A DNA stretch of 64,000 nucleotides. Origin: Phycisphaerae bacterium. GTDB taxonomy: Bacteria > Planctomycetota > Phycisphaerae > UBA1845 > Fen-1342. How positions within the stretch are numbered: the first letter of the stretch is position 1; each line of letters starts with the position of its first letter. The translations under genes were made by a program, and so were the position numbers. Positions 8,696 to 17,992 of the stretch are shown here, piece after piece. Where the stretch lies: the NCBI GenBank assembly GCA_028277645.1, contig JANQFV010000054.1:62001-126000 (forward strand), in the 5' to 3' direction. The notes beneath the pieces were generated by a model, which was given only the letters and a program-made list of their open reading frames with translations, searched no databases and was not told the DNA's origin.

Positions 8696-9919
8696 TCAGC
8701 TCCCAGTAAGCACGGCCCGCGGGTTTGCCCAAAAGCGCTGACACACTTTCGCCGCCCCGCCTACCGCCCGGTCGTGCATCACGACTTGTCCTTGTGCAAC
8801 CTCCAGATTGCGATCCTCCCAGTCCAGGACCATCCGCCGCAAAGCCCGACATACGTCATTCCGCAGCGTCATACTCCGTTCGAACAGATATCCACCCAAT
8901 ACGAGTAACTCAGGGTCGTACGCCGCGACCGCCATCGCCGCGCCCATAGCCAGGTATTGGGTGACGCGCTGTCGCGTGTTACGCAACGGATCGCCAGCGC
9001 CTCGTTTTGCCCGGCTGAACGCAGCGCCGATGATCTCTTCCGGTTCCGCATCAGCATTGGGACGCAACAACCGTCGCAGATCGTCAGGCAGTCCATCACG
9101 TTGAAGCCGTCGCAGCGCGGCGACGATCGCCGGCCCCGATGCTTCCGCCTCGAGGCAGCCTCGGTTGCCACACGGACAGCGCGTGCCGCCCGGGGCCACG
9201 ACAACGTGGCCCAATTCACCGGCCCGCTGAGTGGCGCCCACGAGCGGCTGCCCCTGCCGAATCAGCCGGGCACTGATTCCGCGGCCCGCGTGATAGTAGA
9301 CGAAGCTGCCCGCGTGGCGCCCCACGCCCAAAACGGCCTCGGCGGCAGCGCTCGTTGCCGCGGATGCGCCTTCGACCAGCACGTCGCACTGGTATAGCTT
9401 CGCCAGGCGGGAGCGCACCGGTTCGTCGTGCCAGCCCAGGGCGGCGCTGGTGACCACTACGCCGTTCTCGTCCACTACGCCATTGACTCCGGCCCAGATA
9501 CCCAGGAGTCGCTCGACTCCGAGCCCCCGCCGTGAAAGAAGACCGCGCAGGTGCAGGTCCGCCTGCTCCAACACCACCTCGCAGGACGTGTCGTCGGCCA
9601 GTCGCGACGCTGCGTGATCCAGCAACGTTCCGTCTGCCGCCACCACGGCGCAGTGCAGTTCACGAGCGGCGATCTCCACGCCGGCGAAGCACCCAGCGTC
9701 TTCGTTCACTGCGAGCAGGATTGCCGGGCGCCCGCGCCCGCGAACAGCTTGCCCGACGCGCCGCAGCCAGCCCGCTGCCAGCAGCCGCTGGACGGCGCCA
9801 TTCACCGTAGAGCGCTGCCGTCCGACCTGCTCCGCGAGGGTCTGCTGTGGCGGCGTCCCGAGCCGGTGTACGACCTGGAGCACTGACCAATCGAACGGCG
9901 AAACGCGGCTGGTAGTCAT
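8696..9919 (-). CDS. ROK-family transcriptional regulator (NagC-like)
   Basis: A 407-residue protein with an N-terminal winged helix (about 20-65, 'TLAEQVGRQRSTVNGAVQRL') and a ROK domain. The ROK Zn signature 'CPCGNRGCLEAEASG' is present. The ATP-binding DxGxT motif expected of ROK kinases is replaced by 'GVEIAARELHC', which favours a regulator over an active sugar kinase. It heads the minus-strand operon and is divergent from nagB with 176 bp between starts, the classical arrangement of an amino-sugar repressor beside its target. Autoregulation and nagB control are inferred from position. Confidence 0.87.
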   Translation of the reverse strand: MTTSRVSPFDWSVLQVVHRLGTPPQQTLAEQVGRQRSTVNGAVQRLLAAGWLRRVGQAVRGRGRPAILLAVNEDAGCFAGVEIAARELHCAVVAADGTLLDHAASRLADDTSCEVVLEQADLHLRGLLSRRGLGVERLLGIWAGVNGVVDENGVVVTSAALGWHDEPVRSRLAKLYQCDVLVEGASAATSAAAEAVLGVGRHAGSFVYYHAGRGISARLIRQGQPLVGATQRAGELGHVVVAPGGTRCPCGNRGCLEAEASGPAIVAALRRLQRDGLPDDLRRLLRPNADAEPEEIIGAAFSRAKRGAGDPLRNTRQRVTQYLAMGAAMAVAAYDPELLVLGGYLFERSMTLRNDVCRALRRMVLDWEDRNLEVAQGQVVMHDRAVGGAAKVCQRFWANPRAVLTGS

Positions 9920-9927
9920 TGTTCCTT

Positions 9928-9944
9928 ATAACGAATTTAATTAT
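9928..9944. promoter_or_regulatory. Candidate ROK regulator operator (ATAA-N9-TTAT)
   Basis: An AT-rich imperfect inverted repeat (ATAA, 9 nt, TTAT) lies 8 bp upstream of the ROK start in otherwise GC-rich DNA. NagC/Mlc-type ROK proteins bind AT-rich palindromes with TTAT/ATAA-type arms, so this is a reasonable autoregulatory site. The evidence is pattern only. Confidence 0.3.
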
Positions 9945-9997
9945 CTGGCTGTGACTCCAGCTTACGGCTGCAGGAACGCCGCTGCAAGCACAATGAG

Positions 9998-10026
9998 TTG
10001 ATTTTCGTCGGAAATCGGAATAAATT
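9998..10026 (+). promoter_or_regulatory. Candidate nagB promoter with overlapping palindrome
   Basis: TTGATT (9998-10003) and TAAATT (10021-10026) are separated by exactly 17 nt. An inverted repeat CGGAAT-N8-ATTCG (10016-10034) overlaps the -10 and could be an operator for the divergent ROK protein. nagB starts 70 nt downstream. Confidence 0.4.
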
Positions 10027-10095
10027 ACAATTCGAATCACTGGCGCGGGTTGTTCGCGCTGGTGCGTCCTTGGATCAAGACAGGGAACACGCCGC

Positions 10096-10896
10096 ATGGA
10101 AATCATCATCGCCGACAACTACGAAGAAATGAGCCGTGTCGCAGCGGACATGATTGAGCGTCAGTTGCTTCGCAAGCCCAGCAGCGTGCTCGGACTCGCG
10201 ACCGGTTCGACGCCGGTGGGGCTATATCGCGAACTCGTACGACGACACCGCGAGGAAGGCCTGGACCTTTCCAAGGTGATTACCTTCAATCTCGACGAGT
10301 ACCTCGATCTCTCGCCGTCGCACCCGCAGAGCTATCGCTACTTCATGGACGAGAACCTCTTCAAGCACATCAACGTCGACCCCAAGAACATCCACGTGCC
10401 CTACGGCCATGCTGAAGAGATCGACGCCTTCTGCCAATGGTACGAAGATGAGATCAGCCGCGCGGGCGGCATCGACATCCAAGTGCTTGGTATCGGAGCT
10501 GATGGTCACATCGCTTTCAACGAACCCGGCTCATCACTCGGATCGCGCACGCGCCTGAAGACGCTGACCAAGCAGACGATTGACGACAACGCCAGATTCT
10601 TCGACGATCCAAACGAGGTGCCGCGCTTCGCAATCACCATGGGCGTCGGCACGATCATGGAAGCACGCGAGGTTCTGCTGATCGCAAACGGTGCGAAAAA
10701 AGCTGAGATCATCGCTCACGCCCTGGAGGGGCCGGTGACTGCACAGGTGACCGCCAGCGCGCTTCAGATGCACCGACATGTCACCGTCGTGCTCGATGCC
10801 GAAGCCGGCGCCATGCTGAAGCGGCTTGACTACTACCGTTGGGTATTCGAAGAGAAGAAGCGGCTCGTACCCCGACTGATCGGTAAGGTCACGTGA
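10096..10896 (+). CDS. nagB: Glucosamine-6-phosphate deaminase
   Basis: A 266-residue protein, the same length as the well-studied E. coli enzyme. It converts glucosamine-6-phosphate to fructose-6-phosphate and ammonia, feeding amino sugars from cell walls or chitin into glycolysis. Family landmarks are 'GLATGSTPVGLYREL' (phosphate loop), 'TFNLDEYLDL' (catalytic Asp), 'GIGADGHIAFNEPGSS' (Asp-Gly-His catalytic segment) and 'GVGTIMEAREVLLIANGA'. AGGGAA lies upstream of the ATG. It is divergent from a ROK regulator and is a single-gene unit, converging on the Gfo/Idh/MocA gene 40 bp away. Confidence 0.95.
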   Translation: MEIIIADNYEEMSRVAADMIERQLLRKPSSVLGLATGSTPVGLYRELVRRHREEGLDLSKVITFNLDEYLDLSPSHPQSYRYFMDENLFKHINVDPKNIHVPYGHAEEIDAFCQWYEDEISRAGGIDIQVLGIGADGHIAFNEPGSSLGSRTRLKTLTKQTIDDNARFFDDPNEVPRFAITMGVGTIMEAREVLLIANGAKKAEIIAHALEGPVTAQVTASALQMHRHVTVVLDAEAGAMLKRLDYYRWVFEEKKRLVPRLIGKVT

Positions 10897-10936
10897 CGCC
10901 GCGGTGGCGAACGGGCACGCCCGGCGCATCCCCCCG

Positions 10937-12280
10937 TCAGGAGTGCAGCGTGTACGGAGCACGTCTCGGCCGGTCCAGCCAACGGGCTGCGTAGTCGTCA
11001 CCGACAATTTCCTCGCGCTCCGGATCCCACCGAATCGAGCGGTCCAGCCACAGGGCGATGGCGCCGAGATGACACACCGTGGCCGAACGACAGCCGACCT
11101 CGACGTCACAGATCGGCCGTCGTCGTGTGCGAATACAATCGAGCCAGTTTTGATAGTGATTCGAGCTGCGGTACAAACGCACGTCGCCAGTTCCGAGCGT
11201 GTACCCGCGAAGACTCTCCGGCCACGCCCTCAGCTCGCCGCGGTTGACGCCGATCTTGCCTTCCGTACCGACAAACAGAACGCCGCTGGTGCCATCTTTG
11301 ACGACTCTGACGCCGTTAGCGTAGCGGTACTCCAGGCCCCAGGACGGATCGAGCGGCGAAGCCCCGGTGCCCTCGATGATCTCTGGAAGTGGTCCGCGGC
11401 TGGGCCGCCGCGGCGGCGGCGAAATCTCGATCGGCCCACTCTCGTCCATTCCGAGCCCCCACTGCACGATGTCAAAGTGGTGAGCGCCCCAGTCGGTCAT
11501 CTTGCCGCCGGAGTAGTCGCGAATTCGCCGCCAACCGTCGTTGTAGTACGAACCGACGCGCAGCTTGTTGTACAGCGCCCACGGCGCCGGACCGAGCCAG
11601 CGATCGTAGTCGAACCCGGGTGGAACCGGCTCCTCGGGTAGGCAGACCTCCTGCGACACCGGACCAACCTCGACGTGTACGGTCTGCACCTCACCGATGT
11701 AACCGTTGCGAACCAGCTCGCAGGCGCGCCGGAACTCCCAGCTCGAGCGCTGCTGGCTGCCGGTCTGAAAGACCGTGCCATAGCGACGAGCGGCGCGAAC
11801 CATCTCGCGCGCCTCGCAAATCGTCAGCGACAGCGGCTTCTCGCAGTACACGTCCTTCCCGGCACGGCACGCGGCGATCGAGATGATCGCATGCCAATGG
11901 TCAGGGACGGCGACGATAACGGCGTCGACATCGTTGCGCTCCAGGACACGCTCATACTCGTTGTAGGCACCGCAGCCACGATATGAAGCGGTCTCGCGCT
12001 GCGCGGCATAGTGCGCCTCGACACGCTGCCTGGTCGCCTCCAGCAAATCACCACGGACGTCGCAGACCGCAACGATCTGCACATCGCCGTAGGCGAGCAG
12101 GTTTCGTACGTGCGCGCCTCCCATCTTTTTGAGCCCGATCACCGCGAGGTTGATGCGCTCCGCTGGTGCCCGTCTCGTTCGCGTTCCGAGCGCGGTGCTG
12201 GGAACGAAGTACGGCGCAAGAGTGATGGCCCCCATACGCTTGAGAAACGCGCGCCGTGACGGCTGAGAGTGTTCAGTCAT
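10937..12280 (-). CDS. Tat-exported Gfo/Idh/MocA-family oxidoreductase
   Basis: A 447-residue NAD(P)-dependent oxidoreductase. ATG 12280 is chosen over an in-frame TTG at 12295 because GAGG lies between them, 8 nt before the ATG. A twin-arginine signal 'SRRAFLKRMGAITLAP' opens the protein, so it is probably exported folded with its cofactor. The Rossmann domain follows ('RINLAVIGLKKMGGAHVRN') with the family's 'VYCEKPLSLT' catalytic Lys motif. It lies 41 bp downstream of a two-domain DUF1080 gene, likely one operon. Such oxidoreductases can make 3-keto-glycosides and DUF1080 proteins can cleave them, so a shared periplasmic pathway is a reasonable inference. Confidence 0.88.
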   Translation of the reverse strand: MTEHSQPSRRAFLKRMGAITLAPYFVPSTALGTRTRRAPAERINLAVIGLKKMGGAHVRNLLAYGDVQIVAVCDVRGDLLEATRQRVEAHYAAQRETASYRGCGAYNEYERVLERNDVDAVIVAVPDHWHAIISIAACRAGKDVYCEKPLSLTICEAREMVRAARRYGTVFQTGSQQRSSWEFRRACELVRNGYIGEVQTVHVEVGPVSQEVCLPEEPVPPGFDYDRWLGPAPWALYNKLRVGSYYNDGWRRIRDYSGGKMTDWGAHHFDIVQWGLGMDESGPIEISPPPRRPSRGPLPEIIEGTGASPLDPSWGLEYRYANGVRVVKDGTSGVLFVGTEGKIGVNRGELRAWPESLRGYTLGTGDVRLYRSSNHYQNWLDCIRTRRRPICDVEVGCRSATVCHLGAIALWLDRSIRWDPEREEIVGDDYAARWLDRPRRAPYTLHS

Positions 12281-12321
12281 TGCCTGCCTCGACAAGAATA
12301 CGATCTCGCGCGTGACCGGGT

Positions 12322-13602
12322 TCAGTCGCCCTTTTGTTGACGGGATTCGAGGTCCATGATCCAGATATTCCGAAAGCGCACGCGATTCCCGTGATCCTGG
12401 AGCAACAGCGGGGCGCTCTCCGAGCCTTCCGGCCGGCCAGCGCCAGTGTGTCGCGGAATCTCAACATCGTCATGGATGCGCGTCCCGTTGTGATAGACGG
12501 TGATGCGGGCACTGGCCACCTTCTGCCCGGCCGCATCCCATCGCGCGGCGCGGAAGATTATGTCGTAGATCTGCCACCGACCGGCGGGCATGGTCATCGC
12601 GTAGTCCGGCGCCTTGACCCCGTAGACGGCACCGCAGTTGTCGCTGGTCGGCTTCTGCCCGGCCGAGTTCAGTATCTGCACCTCGTAGCGCTGCTGGAGG
12701 TACACGCCGCTGTTGCCGTCGGCCTGACCGCCTTTGTCGTTGTTATCAACGTTGAACTCCACGTGCAGACGACAGTCACCGAAGCGCCGCTTTGTTACGA
12801 TGCTGCCCGCGCCGGGCTGAACCACCAGGGCGCCGTCCCGGAAGCGCCAGCGAACCTCCGAACCGGGGTTGCCCGCCTGTTCCCATGCTGACAGATCACC
12901 GGAGCCGTCGAGCAACACGATCGCGCCGGGTAGCGGTTCGCGACCATAAATCCCGAGGTCCTTCACGCGGATATTCCGCCAGCGGACTTCCATCGGTTCG
13001 GTCTCGCGCGTGCCGTGAACTTGCAAGCCAATAAACCCGGTGCGCGTGAGATCGTCCTTCAACTCCGCGGCCGGCACGCCGTTGATCCACGTCCGGATCG
13101 AGTTGCCGACCGCGACGACACGATAGTGGTTCCACACGCCATTCCGGAACGCCCGGCGCGCGGCTTCATTGTGCTCGAGCGTCTGAAGCCAGCCGCGGCG
13201 GCTCTCGTCGTAGATGCCACCGGACCACGCGCGCGTGGATGGATCGATCTCGATCTGGTAACCATGCACCACGCCGTCTCGATAGCCGGGAACGCTGTTG
13301 CTGCGAATCTGAATGCCGGAATTCAGGCGCGGGTCGACCTTGACCTCGAGAGCGAGCTCAAAGTCGCCGAACACACGCTCGGTGCAGAGGAAGGTGTTGG
13401 GTGTGCTTGGGGCACTCCGGCCGATGATCGTTCCGTTGTCGACACGATATTGCGCCGCACCGCCACGGCGGACCCAACCGTCGAGGGAGTTCCCCCGAAG
13501 CAGCTCCTCCCAGCGCGGCTCATCCCCGACAGCGACCAACGTGCATGCCGCGGCAATCAACATCGGCGCGGCGATCCACCGGAACTTCAACCTAGCCTCC
13601 AT
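12322..13602 (-). CDS. Secreted two-domain DUF1080 protein
   Basis: A 426-residue protein with a signal peptide ('MLIAAACTLVAVGDE') and two DUF1080 domains in tandem. Domain 1 (about 30-210) shows 'ELLRGNSLDGWVRRGG', 'NSGIQIRSN' and 'WRNIRVKDLGIY'. Domain 2 (about 225-420) shows 'IVLLDGSGDLSAWEQ', 'GNSGVYLQQRYEVQIL', 'GRWQIYDIIFRAAR' and 'RFRNIWIMDLES'. Domain 2 is the closer match to the single-domain protein at 59-874. GAGGCAGG precedes the ATG. Predicted role is periplasmic processing of keto-glycosides together with the downstream Gfo/Idh/MocA oxidoreductase; substrate unknown. Confidence 0.87.
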   Translation of the reverse strand: MEARLKFRWIAAPMLIAAACTLVAVGDEPRWEELLRGNSLDGWVRRGGAAQYRVDNGTIIGRSAPSTPNTFLCTERVFGDFELALEVKVDPRLNSGIQIRSNSVPGYRDGVVHGYQIEIDPSTRAWSGGIYDESRRGWLQTLEHNEAARRAFRNGVWNHYRVVAVGNSIRTWINGVPAAELKDDLTRTGFIGLQVHGTRETEPMEVRWRNIRVKDLGIYGREPLPGAIVLLDGSGDLSAWEQAGNPGSEVRWRFRDGALVVQPGAGSIVTKRRFGDCRLHVEFNVDNNDKGGQADGNSGVYLQQRYEVQILNSAGQKPTSDNCGAVYGVKAPDYAMTMPAGRWQIYDIIFRAARWDAAGQKVASARITVYHNGTRIHDDVEIPRHTGAGRPEGSESAPLLLQDHGNRVRFRNIWIMDLESRQQKGD

Positions 13603-13784
13603 CGTGGTCCTGCCTCAAGCGGTTTGGCGACTAGTGACGAGGTGCCATAATACTGCTCTCCGGCATCGGCGTCTCGCGATACGTTGCCGATGACCCTCCT
13701 CGCCGAATTCAGTCCGGAAGTCGAATCCGACAACAGACTACGCAGGGAGGGGAGGCTGATGCGTGCCGACTGGGCGCCCCGCGC

Positions 13785-16493
13785 TTAGACACCGCCGAAA
13801 GCGCGCTGAAATGCGCCAAGGTCCATGGCGTCGACATCCATGTCGGCATCGAAGTCGAACCACACGCATTCGCCGGGGACCGGCCCATTTCCCGGTCCCG
13901 TCAAGCAGTTCGGCAGGTAGAAAAAATCGCCGAGGTCCACTTGGCCGTTGTTGTCGTAATCGCCGAGCGGACGCAGCACAACGAAGTCGAAGTAATTGAT
14001 GTTGTACTCATCCGCGCTGGCGGCGTTGGCGAAGCGCATCGTGTGAACGCCGGCCGGCAGATACGCGACTGCGTTGACGGTCACCCAATTCTGCCACCAG
14101 CCGGTGCTGGGCACGCTGATGTCGCCAGTGAGATTCTCGCCGTCAAACTCGATGTGGAATGTTCCGCCGGTGGATAGTGATGCGACGCGGCAGTCGATCC
14201 GGTACTCGCCGGGAACCGTGACATCGACGGCGTACTCCAGCCATTCGCTGCTCGACATCCAGCCGATGTTGTACCCGCCACCATCGTCAGTGCAGATCTC
14301 GATATCAACGTCTTCGGCGGGCCGGTATTGGCCGCCGTTGTTGCCGGTGTCGGCGTCCTGATAGGCCACGCCGTTGCCGCCGAAATCGAAGTCCTCGGCC
14401 TGAATCACGCCTGGGATCGTGGCCGGTGCGCCGTGGAACGGGGCCTGTCCGTCGCATCCCTCTCCGACGGTGATATCGACGCTGTCCGTGCTCGACAGCT
14501 CCTGATCATCGATCGCCTTCGCGATGATGGTGTAGCAGCCGTCGCTGACGCCGTTCCACGTGAAGCTGTACGGCGAGGTTGCGTCTACGCCGAGGTAGGT
14601 TGTACCCGCGTAGAACTCAACACGGTCCACCATTCCGTCGCTGTCGGTTGCAATCGCGTCGATAATCACGTCGCCCGTCGGCAGTGTTGCGCCATCCGCG
14701 GGGCTCGTGATCGTTACGCTCGGAGGAACGGAAGAGTAGTCCAACCCATAGCCGTAGGGGAACAGCGGATTGTACGGGGTGTCGCCGATGTTGATCGGCA
14801 CCTGGGCGATGTTCACCGGCCAGCTATGCGGCAGCTTGCCTACAAAGTCGTAATCACCAAACAGCACCTCGGCTACACCGTCGCCTTCCGTCCCCGGCAG
14901 CCAAGCCGCGACAAACGCGTCCCAGTTGCTCAGATGGTCGCTAATCATCATGGGACGGCCCGAGACCAAAACAACAACAGTGGGGATATCCGCGATCTGG
15001 TTCAGGCAGTTGATGTCCGTCGCGTCGAGCGCCAGGTCGTTGTCGTCGCCGACCCCCTCCGCGTACGGCGTCTCACCGATCACGACGATGGCGAGATCGT
15101 GTCCGGCCGAGCCGGTACCATCCTCGCTGAACGTGACGGAGCCACCGTGACCGGCGACCGCGTCCTGGATTCCCTGCAGAATCGTCGTTCCGGGGGTGAT
15201 GTTGCCGCTACTGCCCTGCCAACTGATGGTCCAGCCGCCGCACTGATTGCCGATGTCGTTCGCATTCTTGCCGGCGACGAAGACGTTGCTGCTCTTGGAT
15301 ATGGGCAGCACGCCGTCGTTCTTCAGCAAAACGAGCGACTTGCGAACGGCTTCACGCGCGACGGCGCGGTGTGGAGCGCTGCCCAGCGCGCCGCTGTTGA
15401 CCAGCGTGCGGTCGGCCAGGGGCTCATCGAAAACACCGGCCGCGTCCTTGATCTGCAAAATGTGCCGGACCGCGTCGTCGATGCGGGTCATACTGACATG
15501 GTTGTTGTTGACTGCCGACTTCAGCGTAGTGATGAAGTTCTGCCAGTTATACGGCTCCATGGTCATGTCGACGCCAGCGTTGACCATCAGTACGACCTGG
15601 TCGTAATACGTTGGCCCAGAGAGCTCGTAGACCGCCTCCCAGTCGGAGATGATGAAGCCGTCAAACCCGAATTCGGTCTTCAGCACGTCGGTCAGCAAGT
15701 ACATGTTCTCGTGCATCTTGACGCCGTTCCAACTGCTGTACGACGGCATGATGGTTCCGACGTTGTTGTTGATGGCTTCGAGAAACCCGGGCATGTGGAC
15801 GGCGCGGAGTGTGGCCTCGTCGACAATCGTGTTGCCGCGGTCGATGCCGCCGCTCGTACCGCCGTCGCCGGCGAAGTGCTTAGCGCACGCGATCACACGT
15901 TCGCCGCTCATCGTCGCACCCTGAAAGCCGCGAACGTAGCTGCCGGTGAGCAGCACCTGCAGGTTGGGATCTTCGCCGAAGCCTTCGTACGTCCGGCCCC
16001 AGCGTTCGTCGCGTACTACGGCCACGCACGGCGCAAACGTCCACTCGAGCCCCGTGCAAGCAACCTCTTTCGCCGTGATCCGCCCGATCCCCTCGACCAG
16101 GTTCGGGTCGCGCGTGGCGCCGAGCCCAATATTATGTGGGAAAATGGTGGCGCCGTATACATTGTTGTGCCCGTGGACGGCGTCGATACCGTAAATGATC
16201 GGAATTCCCAGGGGGGTGCTCAGCGCGGCGTTCTGATAGGCGTCGTGCATGTCCGCCCAGCCCGTGGGCGTGTTGTTCGCAGGGGCGGAGCCGCCGCCGC
16301 TGAGGATCGAGCCGAGGAAGAAATCTCTGACGTCGTCCGGCGTAGCGCTGTCGCGCTCGGCCTGCGTCATCTGTCCGATTTTCTCATCCAGCGTCATGCT
16401 TGCCAGCAGCGCTTCGATATCCTCCGCCAGAGCATCTGCACTGGCAGCAACGCCCACAACGACCATCATGGAGGCAATCTTGAGTGTCCGCAC
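13785..16493 (-). CDS. Secreted GH3 beta-glucosidase with Ig-like, CBM6 and dockerin-like domains
   Basis: A 902-residue protein. A signal peptide (about 1-23) is followed by a two-domain GH3 catalytic unit: 'YGIDAVHGHNNVYGATIFPH', K205-H206 in 'CAKHFAGDGG', and the probable nucleophile D284 in 'GFIISDWEAV'. The second GH3 domain runs to about 600. Next come a bacterial Ig-like domain (about 605-690, 'PSVTITSPADGATL'), a CBM6-like carbohydrate-binding domain (about 700-840, 'IQAEDFDFGGNGVAYQDAD', 'SSSEWLEYAVDV') and a C-terminal dockerin-like pair of Ca loops ('GDYDNNGQVDLGDF', 'DFDADMDVDAMDLGAFQ'). It should release glucose or another beta-linked hexose outside the cytoplasm. The gene stands alone, with 182-217 bp to its neighbours. 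Confidence 0.9.
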   Translation of the reverse strand: MRTLKIASMMVVVGVAASADALAEDIEALLASMTLDEKIGQMTQAERDSATPDDVRDFFLGSILSGGGSAPANNTPTGWADMHDAYQNAALSTPLGIPIIYGIDAVHGHNNVYGATIFPHNIGLGATRDPNLVEGIGRITAKEVACTGLEWTFAPCVAVVRDERWGRTYEGFGEDPNLQVLLTGSYVRGFQGATMSGERVIACAKHFAGDGGTSGGIDRGNTIVDEATLRAVHMPGFLEAINNNVGTIMPSYSSWNGVKMHENMYLLTDVLKTEFGFDGFIISDWEAVYELSGPTYYDQVVLMVNAGVDMTMEPYNWQNFITTLKSAVNNNHVSMTRIDDAVRHILQIKDAAGVFDEPLADRTLVNSGALGSAPHRAVAREAVRKSLVLLKNDGVLPISKSSNVFVAGKNANDIGNQCGGWTISWQGSSGNITPGTTILQGIQDAVAGHGGSVTFSEDGTGSAGHDLAIVVIGETPYAEGVGDDNDLALDATDINCLNQIADIPTVVVLVSGRPMMISDHLSNWDAFVAAWLPGTEGDGVAEVLFGDYDFVGKLPHSWPVNIAQVPINIGDTPYNPLFPYGYGLDYSSVPPSVTITSPADGATLPTGDVIIDAIATDSDGMVDRVEFYAGTTYLGVDATSPYSFTWNGVSDGCYTIIAKAIDDQELSSTDSVDITVGEGCDGQAPFHGAPATIPGVIQAEDFDFGGNGVAYQDADTGNNGGQYRPAEDVDIEICTDDGGGYNIGWMSSSEWLEYAVDVTVPGEYRIDCRVASLSTGGTFHIEFDGENLTGDISVPSTGWWQNWVTVNAVAYLPAGVHTMRFANAASADEYNINYFDFVVLRPLGDYDNNGQVDLGDFFYLPNCLTGPGNGPVPGECVWFDFDADMDVDAMDLGAFQRAFGGV

Positions 16494-16710
16494 GATACTT
16501 CTCTCTCCCTAGTCTCACTTGTTCGTGATTCGCAGCTACGACGCACTCCACCCCCTCCCGGCGCATTGCACGTCGCACTACCCTATCCTACCGCAGGAAG
16601 CGGAGAATTCGATGCGAATCGACGCCGGAACATGGCGCTATTTGGCGTAGAAGTATCACGTCAGATAAGCGGCACCGGAAACCCCGCTCGCGGCTGGGGA
16701 CGAAACAGTT

Positions 16711-17991
16711 TCAATCCGGCGCTGCGGATGACCGAGGCCACTCACGTGCTACGCGTTCCGCCTCCCGCAGCGCCCGCAGCAGGTTCCCGCCCATGATCTT
16801 GTGAACGTCCCGCGAGCTGTAGCCCCGGTCGAGCAACGCCTGCGTGATGTAGGGGTATCCCGTGACGTCTTCAAGCTGTACCGGCATTTTCGAGGCTCCC
16901 TCGTAATCACTGCCGAATCCGACGTGGTCGATCCCCGCCACCTTCACGATGTGATCGATATGGTCGATCAGGGTGTGGACGGTGCCGCGGGGAACGGGGT
17001 GCTCCTCCCGCCATTTCTGCCAGGCGCGCTCGAAGTCCGCTTTGCCCGGGTATTTCTCCTTCAACGCCCGCTCATCCTCGAAGTAGCGGGCCATGCTCTG
17101 CGCCCCCACCGGCTCGATGTAGCCCGAGAAGAACACCACCATAATGACGCCGCCGTTGTCGGCGATCATGCGCAGGACGTCGTCGGGGATATTCCGATTG
17201 TGCGCGGCGACAGCGTACGCGCCGGAATGCGAAGAGATCACCGGCGCCCGGCTCACACGCAGCGCGTCGCGCATCGTGTCGGCGGACACGTGCGAGATGC
17301 CCACCAGCATCCCCAGCCGATTCATCTCCAGCACCACGCGCTCGCCGAACGCACTCAGTCCGCCGTGCCGCGCCACATCCGTCGCCGAATCGGCCCAGGC
17401 CGTAGTCGCCGAATGCGTCAACCCCATGTAGCGCGCGCCGCGCTGATAGAACTCGCGCAGCGTCTCCAGCGAACCCTCAATCATGTGCCCCCCCTCGACG
17501 CCGATCAGCCCCGCGATCTTGTCCTCCTTGTGGATGCGCACGATGTCGTCGGCCGTCAGCGCCCGCTCGAACACGTACGAATAGCGTTTGATCATGCGGT
17601 CGATCAGGTCGAATTGTTCGAGGGCCATCTTCGTCGCACCGCCCGTCTTCTCCAACTCGGGCGGCACGTATACGACCCAGAACTGCGCATCCAGGCCGCC
17701 CCGCCGCAGCCGCGGAATGTCCGTCTGAAGCTGCGGTTGCGGCAGCGCGATGTCCAGCTTGTCGAACGATGACGCGGCCTGCGTGCGGACGTTCCACGGC
17801 AGATCGTTGTGCCCGTCGATCAATATGCCGCGCTCGTGAATCTTGCGACCTTCCGCGGTCATCACGATCGGACCGCGCGGCTTCAATGCGGCATTGTCCC
17901 CCTCTTGACCGGTCACCTGCTGACTGAACGCGGCGACGGTGACGATGATCAGAGCGCAACGCAGGCCCCGGTATCGATCTGATCTGCTCAT
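16711..17991 (-). CDS. Membrane dipeptidase-like peptidase M19
   Basis: A 426-residue zinc-dependent dipeptidase of family M19. The start is ATG 17991, one base past the stop of the upstream antiporter gene, which implies translational coupling; an in-frame extension to 18159 lies inside that gene. A signal peptide ('LRCALIIVTVAAFSQQVTG') points to export. Family motifs: 'LIDGHNDLPWNV' (His-x-Asp metal ligands), 'GVEGGHMIEGSLETL' (bridging Glu), 'GISHVSADTM', 'VISSHSGAYA' and 'HVGFGSDYEGA'. It would cleave dipeptides, possibly including D-amino-acid or cell-wall dipeptides, at the envelope. Confidence 0.9.
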   Translation of the reverse strand: MSRSDRYRGLRCALIIVTVAAFSQQVTGQEGDNAALKPRGPIVMTAEGRKIHERGILIDGHNDLPWNVRTQAASSFDKLDIALPQPQLQTDIPRLRRGGLDAQFWVVYVPPELEKTGGATKMALEQFDLIDRMIKRYSYVFERALTADDIVRIHKEDKIAGLIGVEGGHMIEGSLETLREFYQRGARYMGLTHSATTAWADSATDVARHGGLSAFGERVVLEMNRLGMLVGISHVSADTMRDALRVSRAPVISSHSGAYAVAAHNRNIPDDVLRMIADNGGVIMVVFFSGYIEPVGAQSMARYFEDERALKEKYPGKADFERAWQKWREEHPVPRGTVHTLIDHIDHIVKVAGIDHVGFGSDYEGASKMPVQLEDVTGYPYITQALLDRGYSSRDVHKIMGGNLLRALREAERVAREWPRSSAAPD

Positions 17992-17992
17992 G

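Noticed and set aside
8637..8852. 71-codon open frame between the GlmU-like and ROK genes
   Set aside because: It overlaps the 3' end of the ROK gene and its sequence looks like a Gly/Arg-rich shadow frame.
14328..16796. 822-codon open frame on the plus strand opposite the GH3 gene
   Set aside because: It is antisense to a clear GH3-CBM6-dockerin protein with intact motifs and has the Arg/Val/Asp-rich composition of a mirror frame in GC-rich DNA.
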